A DNA stretch of 64,000 nt from Variovorax sp. V213 (GTDB lineage: Bacteria; Pseudomonadota; Gammaproteobacteria; Burkholderiales; Burkholderiaceae_C): NCBI RefSeq assembly GCF_041154455.1, contig NZ_AP028664.1, positions 1,613,001 to 1,677,000 of the forward strand, read 5' to 3'. A program made the translations under genes and the position numbers. Shown piece by piece: positions 27,703 to 36,692 of the stretch; the stretch's first letter is position 1; each line of letters starts with the position of its first letter. A model generated the notes under the pieces. It saw only the letters and a program-made list of their open reading frames with translations, was not told the DNA's origin and searched no databases.

Positions 27703-28556
27703 GATTGGAAAACGTCCTCTAGAAATGCGTTCTTCTTGGTGACCTGGTCGAGAGCGAGCAGCGTTTCGAGCAGCGCCTTCATGTGCTTGAGCGGCACGGC
27801 ATTGGGGCCGTCGCTCAGCGCCTTGGCCGGGTCGGGGTGCGTTTCCATGAAGAGTCCGGCCACGCCCACGGCCACCGCCGCGCGCGACAGCACCGGCACC
27901 ATTTCGCGCTGGCCGCCCGAGCTCGTGCCCTGGCCGCCCGGCAACTGCACCGAGTGGGTAGCGTCGAACACCACGGGTGCGCCAGTCTCGCGCATGATTG
28001 CGAGCGAACGCATGTCCGACACCAGGTTGTTGTAACCAAAGCTGGCGCCGCGTTCGCAGGCCATGAAGCTGTCTTCGGGCAGGCCCGCCTCCTTGGCTGC
28101 CGCGCGCGCCTTGTCGATCACGTTCTTCATGTCGTGGGGCGCGAGGAACTGGCCCTTCTTGATGTTCACCGGCTTGCCCGACTGCGCCACCGCGCGGATG
28201 AAATCGGTCTGGCGGCACAGGAAGGCGGGCGTCTGCAGCACGTCGACCACCTTGGCGGCCTCGGTGATGTCGTCTTCGGTGTGGACGTCGGTCAGCACGG
28301 GGAGGCCGAGCTCGCGCTTCACCTTGGCCAGGATCTCCAGGCCCTTTTCGCGGCCAGGGCCGCGAAAGCTGGTGCCGGAGGAACGGTTGGCCTTGTCGAA
28401 GCTGCTCTTGAAGATGAACGGAATGCCGAGCGAGGAAGTGATTTCCTTCAGCGTGCCGGCCGTGTCCATCTGCAATTGCTCGGATTCGACCACGCAGGGG
28501 CCGGCAATCAGGAAGAAGGGCTGTTCGAGCCCGATGTCGAATCCGCAAAGTTTCAT
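27699..28556 (-). CDS. kdsA: 3-deoxy-8-phosphooctulonate synthase KdsA
   Basis: 285 residues from the ATG at 28554-28556, which overlaps the pyrG stop by four bases. IAGPCVVES, FKSSFDKANRSS, LPVLTDVHTEDD, PAFLCRQTDF, NIKKGQFLAP and FDATHSVQLPGG are the family signatures. It condenses phosphoenolpyruvate with arabinose 5-phosphate to give KDO 8-phosphate for lipopolysaccharide, so the cell has a typical outer membrane. Phosphoenolpyruvate is made by the enolase coded two genes on. Confidence 0.97.
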   Translation of the reverse strand: MKLCGFDIGLEQPFFLIAGPCVVESEQLQMDTAGTLKEITSSLGIPFIFKSSFDKANRSSGTSFRGPGREKGLEILAKVKRELGLPVLTDVHTEDDITEAAKVVDVLQTPAFLCRQTDFIRAVAQSGKPVNIKKGQFLAPHDMKNVIDKARAAAKEAGLPEDSFMACERGASFGYNNLVSDMRSLAIMRETGAPVVFDATHSVQLPGGQGTSSGGQREMVPVLSRAAVAVGVAGLFMETHPDPAKALSDGPNAVPLKHMKALLETLLALDQVTKKNAFLEDVFQS

Positions 28557-30232
28557 GCTACGGCCTTCAGGTTCTTTGCACCGCCCGCGCTGCGTGCCTT
28601 GTGCTCGAGCGCCGCCTTGATGAAGGCATTGAAGAGCGGATGGCCGCTCCATGGCGTCGACTTGAATTCGGGGTGGAACTGCACGCCCATGTACCAGGGG
28701 TGCACGTCCTGCGGCAACTCGACGATTTCGGTCAGGTGTTCGCGCTGCGTCAGCGCGGAGATCACGAGGCCTGCGGCGCGCAGCTCATCGAGGTAGTTCA
28801 CGTTGGCTTCGTAGCGGTGGCGGTGGCGTTCGGTCACCACGTCGCCGTAGATGCTGTGGGCCAGCGTGCCGGCGGCCACGTCGGAGCTCTGCGCGCCCAG
28901 GCGCATGGTGCCGCCGAGGTCGGACTTCTCGTTGCGCGTCTTGACCGTGCCGTCGGCGTCCTTCCACTCGGTGATCAGCGCGATCACGGGGCAGGGCGTT
29001 TCGGGGTCGAACTCGGTGCTGTTGGCGTTCTTGAGCCCGGCCACGTGGCGCGCGTATTCGATGGTGGCCACCTGCATGCCGAGGCAGATGCCGAGGTAGG
29101 GCACCTTGCCTTCGCGTGCAAAGCGGGCGGCGGAGATCTTGCCTTCGACGCCGCGCTGGCCGAAGCCGCCGGGCACCAGGATCGCGTCGTACTTGGCAAG
29201 CCGCGAGACGTCTTGCGCCGAAATGGTTTCGGAATCGATGTAGTCGATCTTCACGCGGGCGTGGTTCTTCATGCCGGCGTGGCGCAATGCCTCGTTGAGC
29301 GACTTGTAGCTGTCGGACAGGTCGACGTACTTGCCGACCATGGCAATGCTCACCTCCTGCTGCGGATGCTCGACTTCGTAGACCAGATCGTCCCAGCGCT
29401 GCAGCTTGGCGGGCGGGGTGTTGATGCGCAGCTTGTCGCAGATGAGGCCGTCCAGGCCCTGCTCGTGCAGCATGCGCGGCACCTTGTAGATGGTGTCGAC
29501 GTCCCACATCGAGATCACGCCCCATTCGGGCACGTTCGAGAACAGCGAGATCTTGGCGCGCTCGTCGTCGGGAATCGGACGGTCGGCGCGGCACAGCAGC
29601 GCGTCGGCCTGGATGCCGATGGCACGCAGTTCCTTGGCGGTGTGCTGGGTGGGCTTGGTCTTGAGTTCGCCGGCGGCGGCGATCCAGGGCACGTAGCTCA
29701 GGTGCACGAAGGCCGAGTTGTTCGGGCCCATGCGCAGGCTCATCTGGCGCACGGCTTCGAGGAACGGGAGCGATTCGATGTCGCCCACGGTGCCGCCGAT
29801 TTCGACGATGGCCACGTCCACCTCGTGCGCGGTGCCCAGGCCGGCGCCGCGCTTGATGTATTCCTGGATCTCGTTGGTGATGTGCGGAATCACCTGCACC
29901 GTCTTGCCGAGGTAGTCGCCGCGGCGCTCTTTTTCGAGCACGGTCTTGTAGATCTGGCCGGTGGTGAAGTTGTTGGCCTTGCGCATCCGCGTGGTGATGA
30001 AGCGCTCGTAGTGGCCGAGGTCGAGGTCGGTCTCGGCGCCGTCGTCGGTGACGAACACCTCGCCATGCTGGAACGGCGACATCGTGCCGGGATCGACATT
30101 GATGTACGGATCCAGCTTGATGAGGGTGACTTTGAGGCCGCGCGATTCGAGGATCGCAGCGAGGGAGGCGGAGGCGATTCCCTTGCCAAGGGAAGATACG
30201 ACACCACCGGTGACGAAGACAAATTTGGTCAT
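28553..30232 (-). CDS. pyrG: CTP synthase PyrG
   Basis: 559 residues from the ATG at 30230-30232; the frame is open further upstream but MTKFVFVTGGVVSSLGKGI is the universal start. The amidoligase domain shows LDPYINVDPGTMSP and EIGGTVGDIES. The class I glutaminase domain has the nucleophile in LGICLGMQVA and the histidine-glutamate pair in VQFHPEFKS. It makes CTP from UTP and glutamine. It is first in the operon that runs to ftsB, and a TATAAT box lies upstream at 30273-30278. Confidence 0.98.
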   Translation of the reverse strand: MTKFVFVTGGVVSSLGKGIASASLAAILESRGLKVTLIKLDPYINVDPGTMSPFQHGEVFVTDDGAETDLDLGHYERFITTRMRKANNFTTGQIYKTVLEKERRGDYLGKTVQVIPHITNEIQEYIKRGAGLGTAHEVDVAIVEIGGTVGDIESLPFLEAVRQMSLRMGPNNSAFVHLSYVPWIAAAGELKTKPTQHTAKELRAIGIQADALLCRADRPIPDDERAKISLFSNVPEWGVISMWDVDTIYKVPRMLHEQGLDGLICDKLRINTPPAKLQRWDDLVYEVEHPQQEVSIAMVGKYVDLSDSYKSLNEALRHAGMKNHARVKIDYIDSETISAQDVSRLAKYDAILVPGGFGQRGVEGKISAARFAREGKVPYLGICLGMQVATIEYARHVAGLKNANSTEFDPETPCPVIALITEWKDADGTVKTRNEKSDLGGTMRLGAQSSDVAAGTLAHSIYGDVVTERHRHRYEANVNYLDELRAAGLVISALTQREHLTEIVELPQDVHPWYMGVQFHPEFKSTPWSGHPLFNAFIKAALEHKARSAGGAKNLKAVA

Positions 30233-30272
30233 GCCAGTTCCGGACGCGAGGACCGGGCAGTGGGAAATGCTG

Positions 30273-30301
30273 ATTATAGGTGTGCCCATTGCGACAGCTT
30301 C
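30273..30301 (-). promoter_or_regulatory. Candidate promoter of the pyrG-kdsA-eno operon
   Basis: On the minus strand a perfect -10 box TATAAT (30273-30278) lies about 41 bases before the pyrG start codon. The -35 position (30296-30301) reads GAAGCT, a poor match, so the promoter call rests on the -10 box and its place. Confidence 0.45.
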
Positions 30302-30383
30302 CGCCAAGGACATCTTTCGAAGGGGCCGCTGCGCTCGGCCGCCCGAAGAGCGGGCAGGCTGGGGGTGAGCAACAATACGCCCC

Positions 30384-31607
30384 ATGCAAGATCTCGCCGG
30401 CAAACACATCGTCCTGGGCCTCACTGGCGGTATCGCCTGCTACAAGTCGGCCGAGTTGTGCCGCCTGTTCGTGAAGGCGGGCGCCACCGTCCAGGTCGTG
30501 ATGACCGAGGCGGCCGAGCAGTTCATCACGCCGGTCACGATGCAGGCGCTGTCGGGGCGCACGGTCTATACCTCGCAGTGGGATACGCGCGAGCCCAACA
30601 ACATGCCGCACATCAACCTGAGCCGCGAGGCCGATGCCATCGTGCTCGCGCCTTGCAGCGCCGACTTCGTCGCGCGGCTGGTGCAGGGAAGGGCCGACGA
30701 CCTGCTGAGCCTGATGTGCCTGGCCCGGCCGATGGACCGTGTGCCGCTCTTGATTGCGCCGGCCATGAACCGCGAGATGTGGGCGCATCCCGCCACCCAG
30801 CGCAACCTGATGCAGGTGGCGGCCGACGGCGCCACGGTGCTGGGCGTGGGCAGCGGCTGGCAGGCCTGCGGCGAGACCGGCGACGGGCGCATGCTCGAGC
30901 CGCCGGAACTGCTCGAGGACATCACAGCCTTCTTTGCGCCGAAGCTGCTTGCGGGCCAGAAAGTGCTGGTGACGGCGGGCCCCACTTTCGAGCCGCTCGA
31001 CCCGATCCGCGGCATCACCAACCATTCGTCCGGCAAGATGGGTTTTTCCATTGCGCGCGCCGCCCGCGAGGCCGGCGCCGAAGTGACGCTGGTGGCCGGA
31101 CCGGTGCACCTGCCCACCCCGCGCGGGGTCAACCGCATCGACGTCATTTCGGCAGAGGACATGCTCGAAGCGACCCTGCACGCATCGCAGTCTGCTAGCA
31201 TTTTTATAGCAACGGCGGCGGTGGCGGACTGGCGCCCCGCGACGCACAGCGAACAAAAGATCAAGAAGGACGGCAGCGGCAAGACGCCGGTGCTGAATTT
31301 CGTCGAGAACCCCGACATCCTGCTGGCCGTCGCCAAGAGCGAGCGCGCTCAGACCCGCAGGCTGTTCTGCGTGGGCTTCGCGGCCGAGAGCGAGAACCTG
31401 GTGGAGCACGCCAAGGCCAAGCGCGAGCGCAAGGGAATTCCGCTCCTGGTCGGCAATATCGGCCCTCTGACATTCGGGCAGGACGACAATGCGCTGCTGC
31501 TGGTGGACGCAAAGCGCACGCGCGAACTGCCGCGTGCGCCCAAGCTCACCCTGGCGCGAGAACTCATGACCGAGATCGCCGCACGCCTGCCTGACTGGAG
31601 GGTCTGA
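30384..31607 (+). CDS. coaBC: Bifunctional phosphopantothenoylcysteine decarboxylase/synthetase CoaBC
   Basis: 407 residues. The flavin-dependent CoaC half starts with HIVLGLTGGIACYKSAELCR and contains the catalytic histidine region MPHINLSREADAIVLAPCSA and PAMNREMW. The CoaB half begins at VLVTAGPTFEPLDPIRGITN with NHSSGKMG. It makes 4'-phosphopantetheine from phosphopantothenate, cysteine and CTP, and CTP is supplied by the divergently coded PyrG. The codons for SASIFIATA (31191-31213) form an AT-rich palindromic element in the linker-like region of CoaB. The stop overlaps the next start (TGATG). Confidence 0.96.
   Translation: MQDLAGKHIVLGLTGGIACYKSAELCRLFVKAGATVQVVMTEAAEQFITPVTMQALSGRTVYTSQWDTREPNNMPHINLSREADAIVLAPCSADFVARLVQGRADDLLSLMCLARPMDRVPLLIAPAMNREMWAHPATQRNLMQVAADGATVLGVGSGWQACGETGDGRMLEPPELLEDITAFFAPKLLAGQKVLVTAGPTFEPLDPIRGITNHSSGKMGFSIARAAREAGAEVTLVAGPVHLPTPRGVNRIDVISAEDMLEATLHASQSASIFIATAAVADWRPATHSEQKIKKDGSGKTPVLNFVENPDILLAVAKSERAQTRRLFCVGFAAESENLVEHAKAKRERKGIPLLVGNIGPLTFGQDDNALLLVDAKRTRELPRAPKLTLARELMTEIAARLPDWRV
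31193..31213 (+). repeat. AT-rich short palindromic element inside coaBC
   Basis: TGCTAGCATTTTTATAGCAA, coding ASIFIAT, with TGCTA opposed to TAGCA. Same order, orientation to the gene and reading frame as the element in the DUF455 gene. Confidence 0.5.
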
Positions 31608-32065
31608 TGAATCCCCAATGGAACACGCCGCCCGATGGCGATTTCGCCAGCTACGTGGAACGGCTCTCCGCCCAGGCTGCATTGCCCAAGCGGGCGGCGC
31701 ACGAAGGCGATCATGGGCTCGACGTGGGCATGACGCCTGCGCCGGGCGCACCGGGCGCGCAGGGCGCCGCGGCGGCCGCAGCGCAGCGGCGTGAATCCTC
31801 CAACGGCGATACCTCGGCCCCAGGCTTCGGGGCGCTCCCGCCTGCGGCGCTCAAGATCATGGGCGCCGCGGGCGCGCTGGTCCTCCTGGCGCTGTGGTCG
31901 GCCGGGGTGCCGGTCGTCGTGCTGGTGTTCTTGTTCGGTGCGGCCCTCTGGCTCGCCAGCAAGTTCAAGGGCCTGAAGCTTTCAGCCGGTGTCGCCAGGT
32001 GGCAGCAGGTGCTCGAGGAGGCCGCCCGCAAGCAAAGAGAACAGCAACAGAAGCAAGGCAAGTAG
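31607..32065 (+). CDS. Hypothetical membrane protein between coaBC and dut
   Basis: 152 residues. The first 70 residues are polar and rich in A, G and P. They are followed by a hydrophobic pair (IMGAAGALVLLALWSAGVPV and VLVFLFGAALWLASKF) that could form one hairpin or two helices, and then a charged, glutamine-rich end. No domain is recognised. The start overlaps the coaBC stop and dut begins 2 bases after its stop, so it is translated within the coaBC-dut operon. Its function is unknown. Confidence 0.75.
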   Translation: MNPQWNTPPDGDFASYVERLSAQAALPKRAAHEGDHGLDVGMTPAPGAPGAQGAAAAAAQRRESSNGDTSAPGFGALPPAALKIMGAAGALVLLALWSAGVPVVVLVFLFGAALWLASKFKGLKLSAGVARWQQVLEEAARKQREQQQKQGK

Positions 32066-32067
32066 AA

Positions 32068-32514
32068 GTGAAAGTAGACGTTCGTATCCTCGATCCACGC
32101 ATGGTGGATCAATTGCCCGCCTATGCCACCCCCGGCAGCGCAGGCCTCGATCTCAGGGCCTGCCTCGATGCACCCATCACGCTGGAGCCCAATGCCTGGC
32201 AGCTCGTGGGCACCGGCATCGCGATCCACCTGGCGGATCCGGGCTATGCGGCGCTGATCCTTCCGCGCTCGGGCCTCGGCCACAAGCACGGCATCGTCCT
32301 TGGCAACCTCGTGGGCCTGATCGACAGCGACTACCAGGGCGAACTGAAGATCAGCGCATGGAACCGCAGCGACACGCCCTTCGTGCTCCAGCCGATGGAG
32401 CGGCTCGCCCAACTCGTGATCGTGCCCGTGGTGCAGGCGCAGTTTCGCGTGGTCACAGAATTTGCAGCTTCGCAACGAGGCGAAGGCGGCTACGGGTCCA
32501 CCGGCAAGCACTGA
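32068..32514 (+). CDS. dut: Deoxyuridine 5'-triphosphate nucleotidohydrolase (dUTPase)
   Basis: 148 residues from a GTG at 32068; AAGG lies upstream. All five motifs of trimeric dUTPases are present: AGLDLRA, LPRSGLG, GLIDSDYQGE, ERLAQLVI and RGEGGYGSTG at the C-terminus. It hydrolyses dUTP to dUMP, keeping uracil out of DNA and feeding thymidylate synthesis. The coaBC-dut order is conserved in proteobacteria. Confidence 0.97.
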   Translation: MKVDVRILDPRMVDQLPAYATPGSAGLDLRACLDAPITLEPNAWQLVGTGIAIHLADPGYAALILPRSGLGHKHGIVLGNLVGLIDSDYQGELKISAWNRSDTPFVLQPMERLAQLVIVPVVQAQFRVVTEFAASQRGEGGYGSTGKH

Positions 32515-32673
32515 CCTCGTCTTCGCGTATCGGGCCGGTAAAGATCGGAACCGGCGGTTCACGGCCCGCTCCTACGTTTCGGTGTGTGTCACGCGTCATC
32601 CCTGTTGCGGGAAAGGCGTTAGACACAGGCTTGGTGCATTCGGATGCACCCATTATTTCGAGGAGCCTTCAAC

Positions 32674-33174
32674 ATGAAAATTTCAACGCGCTTCGTTTCC
32701 ATCGGCGCTTCCGCGCTGGCGATTGCCACGCTCACGGCCTGCGTCGCTCCCGCGCCGGTCTATCACACCACGCGCTACCCCTATCAGGCGCCGCCACAGG
32801 CCGTTCCGTACCAGGAAGCGGCCTACGTCGAATACGGCCACGTGGCCAACATCGAAGTGCTGCGCAGCGAAACCAGGGGCACCGGCACCACCGGCGGGGG
32901 GGCCGTGGCGGGTGGTGTCGTGGGCGGCGTAGTGGGCAACCAGTTCGGGCACGGCAGCGGCCGCGCCGCTGCAACCGCCCTGGGCATCGTGGGCGGTGCG
33001 CTGCTGGGCAACACCATCGAGGCACAGAACAGCGGCCCTCGCGCCTACGAGAGCTATCGCATCTCGGTGCAAACCGATCGCGGCGGCTATCGCGCCTTCG
33101 ATGTGCAGCATCCGGGCGACCTGCGCATTGGCGACCGCGTGCGCATCGACAACGGCCAGATCTCGCGCATGTAA
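32674..33174 (+). CDS. Glycine-zipper lipoprotein (SlyB/PcP-like), second copy
   Basis: 166 residues from the ATG at 32674, with GAGGAG 9 bases before it. The lipobox is TLTAC at the end of the signal peptide. After a Y/P-rich segment comes a conserved stretch (YGHVANIEVLRSE), a glycine-zipper region (GGGAVAGGVVGGVVGNQFG, GIVGGALLGNTIE) and a C-terminal beta domain (YRISVQTDRGGYRAFDV, LRIGDRVRIDNGQI). This is the SlyB/PcP architecture of outer-membrane lipoproteins involved in envelope stress. A bidirectional terminator follows. Confidence 0.88.
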   Translation: MKISTRFVSIGASALAIATLTACVAPAPVYHTTRYPYQAPPQAVPYQEAAYVEYGHVANIEVLRSETRGTGTTGGGAVAGGVVGGVVGNQFGHGSGRAAATALGIVGGALLGNTIEAQNSGPRAYESYRISVQTDRGGYRAFDVQHPGDLRIGDRVRIDNGQISRM

Positions 33175-33202
33175 CCGCCTTGCAGCGGTTTTCGCAAGCA
33201 AC

Positions 33203-33229
33203 AAAAAGCCGGGCAGTACCCGGCTTTTT
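33203..33229. terminator. Bidirectional Rho-independent terminator
   Basis: AAAAAGCCGGG (33203-33213) and CCCGGCTTTTT (33219-33229) form a stem around CAGTA, with A and T tracts on both sides. It lies between the convergent glycine-zipper and SlyD-like genes and serves both. Confidence 0.9.
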
Positions 33230-33262
33230 GCTGGCCGCTGCAGCGGCATGCCCGCCTTTCGG

Positions 33263-33787
33263 TCAGTGCAGCAGATCGTTGCCCGGCGCGGTCGGCGGCA
33301 CCTTGAAAAAGGCCGTGCCTGCGGTGCCGCGGCCGACTTCTTCTTCCGTGGCCTCGCGCACCGAGCGCACCGTGATGTCGAGCCGGATCGCAATGCCCGC
33401 GAGCGGATGGTTGCCGTCGAGCACCAGGTGCTCCGGGTAGATTTCGGCCACGGTGTAGATCACGTCCTTGGGCATGGCGTCGCTCACGCCCTTGGGCAGC
33501 GCGGCGCCGTCGAAGGTCATGCCTTCCTCGGTGCCCTCGGGAAACAGCGAGCGCGGCTCGAGAAAGAGCAACTGGTCGTTGAAGTCGCCGAAGCCCTGTT
33601 CGGGCTCGAGCTGCAATTGCACCCGGGCACCGGGCTCATGGCCCTGCAGGGCGGCTTCGATCACGTCGAAGAGGTCGTCGCCCCCGACCATGAATTCCAC
33701 CGGTTCGTCGAGCACGTCCAACACTTCGCCCAGAGTGTCTTTCATCGTCCAGGTCAGGCCGACCACGCATTGTTCAGAGATTTCCAT
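33263..33787 (-). CDS. slyD: FKBP-type peptidyl-prolyl isomerase, SlyD-like
   Basis: 174 residues. An FKBP domain split by an insert-in-flap segment: GEVLDVLDEPVEFMVGGDDLFDVIEAAL, GHEPGARVQLQLEPEQGFGDFND, and LVLDGNHPLAGIAIRLDITV are the SlyD/FkpB landmarks. The metal-binding histidine tail of E. coli SlyD is missing; the end is short and hydrophobic. The protein would speed prolyl isomerisation and act as a chaperone in the cytoplasm. Its start lies 14 bases from that of the divergent uL16 hydroxylase-like gene. Confidence 0.85.
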   Translation of the reverse strand: MEISEQCVVGLTWTMKDTLGEVLDVLDEPVEFMVGGDDLFDVIEAALQGHEPGARVQLQLEPEQGFGDFNDQLLFLEPRSLFPEGTEEGMTFDGAALPKGVSDAMPKDVIYTVAEIYPEHLVLDGNHPLAGIAIRLDITVRSVREATEEEVGRGTAGTAFFKVPPTAPGNDLLH

Positions 33788-33801
33788 TGCAGAATTCTCC
33801 C

Positions 33802-34944
33802 ATGGAGACTACACAACCGCTGCCGTTGCTCGGCGGCCTGAGCGCCGCGCAGTTCATGCGGCAGTATTGGCAGAAAAAACCGTTGCTGGTGCGCCAGGCC
33901 ATCCCCGCCATGGTGCCACCGGTCGAGCGCGGCGCGCTGTTTGCCCTGGCCGAGCGTGAGGACGTGGAATCGCGCCTCATCCGCCAAGGCAAGGCCGGCT
34001 GGACGATCAGGCACGGGCCGCTTGCGCGGCGTGCGCTGCCGCCGCTGAAGCAGCCCGCATGGACGCTGCTGGTGCAGGGCGTCGACCTGTATCACGAGGG
34101 CGTGCATGCGCTGCTGCAGCAGTTCCGCTTCCTGCCCGATGCACGGCTGGACGATCTGATGATCAGCTACGCGAGCGACCAGGGCGGCGTGGGCGCGCAT
34201 TTCGACAGCTACGACGTGTTCCTGCTGCAGGCGCAGGGCACGCGGCGCTGGTCGATCGGCAAGCAGAGCGACCTGCGCCTGCAGCAAGGCGTCCCGCTCA
34301 AGATCCTCGAGCATTTCGAGCCCGAGCAAAGCTTCGTACTGGAGCCGGGCGACATGCTCTACCTGCCGCCGCGCTATGCGCACGATGGCGTGGCGATCGG
34401 CGACGACTGCATGACCTGCTCCATCGGCCTGCGTTCGTCCGCGGCGGGCGAGCTTGGCGCCGACCTGCTGGCGCGCATGGCGCAGGCCTACTCGGAGGCG
34501 CTCGAAGATGCGGGCCCGGCCGAGCTCGCGCGCTATCGCGATCCGTCGCAGCCCGCGGTCGATGCACCGGCCGCCATGCCGGCCGCGCTGCAGGCGTTCG
34601 CGCGCAAGGCCGTCGAAGCCGCGCTGCGCGACCCCGACGCGATCGACCGCGCACTCGGCGAATCGCTCACGGAGCCCAAGGCCAACGTCTGGTTCGATGA
34701 AGGCGCCGAAGCGCCGGACGGGTTGAACCAGGTGGTGCTCGACCGCCGCACGCGCATGCTTTACGACGCGCGGCACCTGTACATCAACGGCGAGAGCTTT
34801 CGCGCCGGCGGGGCCGACGCAACGCTGATGCGGCGGCTGGCCGACCGGCGTGCGCTCGGTCCACGCGAACTGGCGCGTGCGAGCGAGGGGGCGCTGGCGC
34901 TGCTGGCCGAGTGGTGCGAAGCGGGGTGGGTTCATGCAGGGTGA
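33802..34944 (+). CDS. roxA: Cupin-type ribosomal protein uL16 3-hydroxylase (RoxA/YcfD-like)
   Basis: 380 residues from the ATG at 33802; a TTG at 33787 in frame is possible but overlaps the divergent slyD start. The JmjC-like Fe/2-oxoglutarate site is visible as HFDSYDVFLLQ (H and D) and a distal H in YLPPRYAHDGVA. YWQKKPLLVRQA near the start and the C-terminal winged-helix-like part are typical of YcfD, which hydroxylates an arginine in ribosomal protein uL16. The next gene overlaps its end by 11 bases. Confidence 0.87.
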   Translation: METTQPLPLLGGLSAAQFMRQYWQKKPLLVRQAIPAMVPPVERGALFALAEREDVESRLIRQGKAGWTIRHGPLARRALPPLKQPAWTLLVQGVDLYHEGVHALLQQFRFLPDARLDDLMISYASDQGGVGAHFDSYDVFLLQAQGTRRWSIGKQSDLRLQQGVPLKILEHFEPEQSFVLEPGDMLYLPPRYAHDGVAIGDDCMTCSIGLRSSAAGELGADLLARMAQAYSEALEDAGPAELARYRDPSQPAVDAPAAMPAALQAFARKAVEAALRDPDAIDRALGESLTEPKANVWFDEGAEAPDGLNQVVLDRRTRMLYDARHLYINGESFRAGGADATLMRRLADRRALGPRELARASEGALALLAEWCEAGWVHAG

Positions 34945-35449
34945 GACGCCCGTACCTTCGGAACCGTCCTTGCCCGAAGGACGGTTCGATGGCCGCGAGG
35001 CCTTCGAGGGCATCGTGCGGGCTGCGCTCGAGAACGCGGCGCGGCAAGGCTGGAGAGAACTGGTTCTGAGCGACCCCGACTTTGCCGATTGGCCGCTCGG
35101 CGAGCGGGCCAGCATCCAGGCGCTACAGGCCTGGTCGGCCACCGGCCGCCGTTTCATACTGCTGGCACGGCGCTTCGACGTCATCGAACGTGCCCACACG
35201 CGGCTGGTGCCGTGGCGGCGCATGTGGGATCACATCATCGAATGCAGGGCGGTCCGGCCGGAGGCGGGGAGCCCCGCGGTGCCGAGTGCCATCTGGACTC
35301 CGGATTGGTTCGTGCACCGGGCCGATCCGGAACGCAGCCGCGGCGTGTGCGGCTTCGATCCGCGTGCGCGGCGCGAACTTCGAGAAACAATTGATGAGTC
35401 GTGGCGGGCAGGGCGGCCCGCATTTCCGGCATCGACACTGGGCTTGTAA
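34934..35449 (+). CDS. Hypothetical protein overlapping roxA
   Basis: 171 residues from the ATG at 34934, which has GGGGTGGG ahead of it and lies inside the last codons of roxA. The first half looks like a small alpha/beta unit (EAFEGIVRAALENAARQGWRE, then LVLSDPDFADWPLGERA), the second holds RRFDVIERAHTRLVPWRRMW. No domain is recognised and no signal peptide or membrane helix is seen, so it should be cytoplasmic. Coupling to roxA by overlap suggests co-expression. Confidence 0.75.
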   Translation: MQGETPVPSEPSLPEGRFDGREAFEGIVRAALENAARQGWRELVLSDPDFADWPLGERASIQALQAWSATGRRFILLARRFDVIERAHTRLVPWRRMWDHIIECRAVRPEAGSPAVPSAIWTPDWFVHRADPERSRGVCGFDPRARRELRETIDESWRAGRPAFPASTLGL

Positions 35450-35542
35450 GCCAATGCCGCGAATGAGGCTGCGAGACATGAACGGGCAGTGATGCGGGTC
35501 TAGAATTTTTTCGTTCAGACATTCATCGCCAAAGGAGTTTCC

Positions 35543-35812
35543 ATGAAGAAGTCGTCTTCCGTCCTGCTCGCCTCGTTGATCGCCGCTGCCGCACTCGTGG
35601 CTTGCGGAAAGAAGGAGGATGCCGCGCCGGCGGTTGTGACCCCGCCGCCCGCTCCCGTCACCGAGCCGGCGCCTCCGCCGCCTGCGGTCACGCCGGCGCC
35701 CTCGACCAGCGATCCCGCAGCTGCAACACCTTCGCCGGGCGCCTCGTCGGCTCTGGACGCGGCCAATGCCGCGACAGAGGCTGCCAAGAAGAAGGAAGCA
35801 CCAAAGCAGTAA
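35543..35812 (+). CDS. Small proline-rich lipoprotein
   Basis: 89 residues with AAGGAG upstream. The lipobox is ALVAC, and the mature part starts CGKKEDAAP and is almost wholly P, A, T and S, ending in a lysine-rich tail. Such proteins may be short outer- or inner-membrane lipoprotein spacers. No domain is recognised. A bidirectional terminator follows. Confidence 0.7.
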   Translation: MKKSSSVLLASLIAAAALVACGKKEDAAPAVVTPPPAPVTEPAPPPPAVTPAPSTSDPAAATPSPGASSALDAANAATEAAKKKEAPKQ

Positions 35813-35846
35813 GCAAGGCCGGCATGGGGCGTTTCATGCGCCCGGC

Positions 35847-35872
35847 AAAAAGCCGCCCAGGGGCGGCTTTTT
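35847..35872. terminator. Bidirectional Rho-independent terminator
   Basis: AAAAAGCCGCC (35847-35857) and GGCGGCTTTTT (35862-35872) form a stem with a 4-base loop. It separates the small lipoprotein gene (plus) from the convergent MBL hydrolase gene (minus). Confidence 0.88.
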
Positions 35873-35910
35873 GCATGGCGCTCGAAAAGAGCGCGGCCGG
35901 GCTGCTGCGC

Positions 35911-36687
35911 TCAGACGTCCAGCCAGGGTGAGCCTTCCGATGCATTGGCCGTGAGCATCTCGGCCTCATGTCCGCCGAGGGCGTCGGCCATCAGGCGCCG
36001 CACGATCTCGGGACGGTTGTTCTGTTCGCTCAGATGCGCCGCGACCACATGGCGCAGGCCGTCGTGGCGCACCGCGCGCGCAATGTCCGCAGCCGCCGCG
36101 TTCGACAGGTGGCCGTGCTTGCCGCCGACACGCAGCTTCAGGAACGGCGGATAGGCCGAATTGGCCAGCAGCTCGCTGTCGTGGTTGAACTCGAGCAGCA
36201 GCGCATGCACGCCGCTGAGCCGGGAGAGCACGTGGGCCGTGGCATGGCCCAGGTCGGTGAGAACGCCCAAGGTGCGGGCGCCGTCGGAGCAGCGCAGCTG
36301 CAGCGGCTCGCGCGCATCGTGCGGCACGGTAAAGGGCCGCACCGCAATATCGCCGACCGCAAATTCCGCATCGTCCTGCGCGAGGTTGAGCCGGCCTTCG
36401 AAATCCCGTCCGCCGGTGGCGAGCCAGGTGCCTTCGCTCATCCAGACGGGAATGCGGTTGCGCCGCGACAGCGAATGGGCGCAGCCGATGTGGTCGCCGT
36501 GTTCGTGGGTGATGAAGATCGCGTCGACGTCGCCGGCCGCGAGGCCCGCCTTGGCGAGCCGCAGATCGAGTTGCCGCAGGCCGAAGCCGCAGTCGATCAG
36601 GAGCCGCGAGGTGCGGCCGCCGCTGGTCGCCTCGACCAGCGCGGCGTTGCCCGTGCTGCCGCTGCCGAGGCTTCGGAAGCGGAGCAT
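35911..36687 (-). CDS. MBL-fold metallohydrolase (YycJ/WalJ-like)
   Basis: 258 residues from the ATG at 36685-36687. The metal site THEHGDHIGCAH follows MLRFRSLGSGSTGNAALVEA, the usual start of the YycJ/WalJ group; LTDLGHAT and HLSNAAAADIARAV complete it. Members are predicted exonucleases or phosphodiesterases. It lies 5 bases after the bamC stop, in one run with dapA and bamC. Confidence 0.88.
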   Translation of the reverse strand: MLRFRSLGSGSTGNAALVEATSGGRTSRLLIDCGFGLRQLDLRLAKAGLAAGDVDAIFITHEHGDHIGCAHSLSRRNRIPVWMSEGTWLATGGRDFEGRLNLAQDDAEFAVGDIAVRPFTVPHDAREPLQLRCSDGARTLGVLTDLGHATAHVLSRLSGVHALLLEFNHDSELLANSAYPPFLKLRVGGKHGHLSNAAAADIARAVRHDGLRHVVAAHLSEQNNRPEIVRRLMADALGGHEAEMLTANASEGSPWLDV

Positions 36688-36692
36688 GCGGG

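Noticed and set aside
28601..31751. Very long open frames antisense to pyrG and coaBC (865 and 988 residues)
   Set aside because: They mirror well-recognised genes, are rich in R, H, A and G with no domain pattern, and arise because GC-rich codon use leaves the antisense frames without stops.
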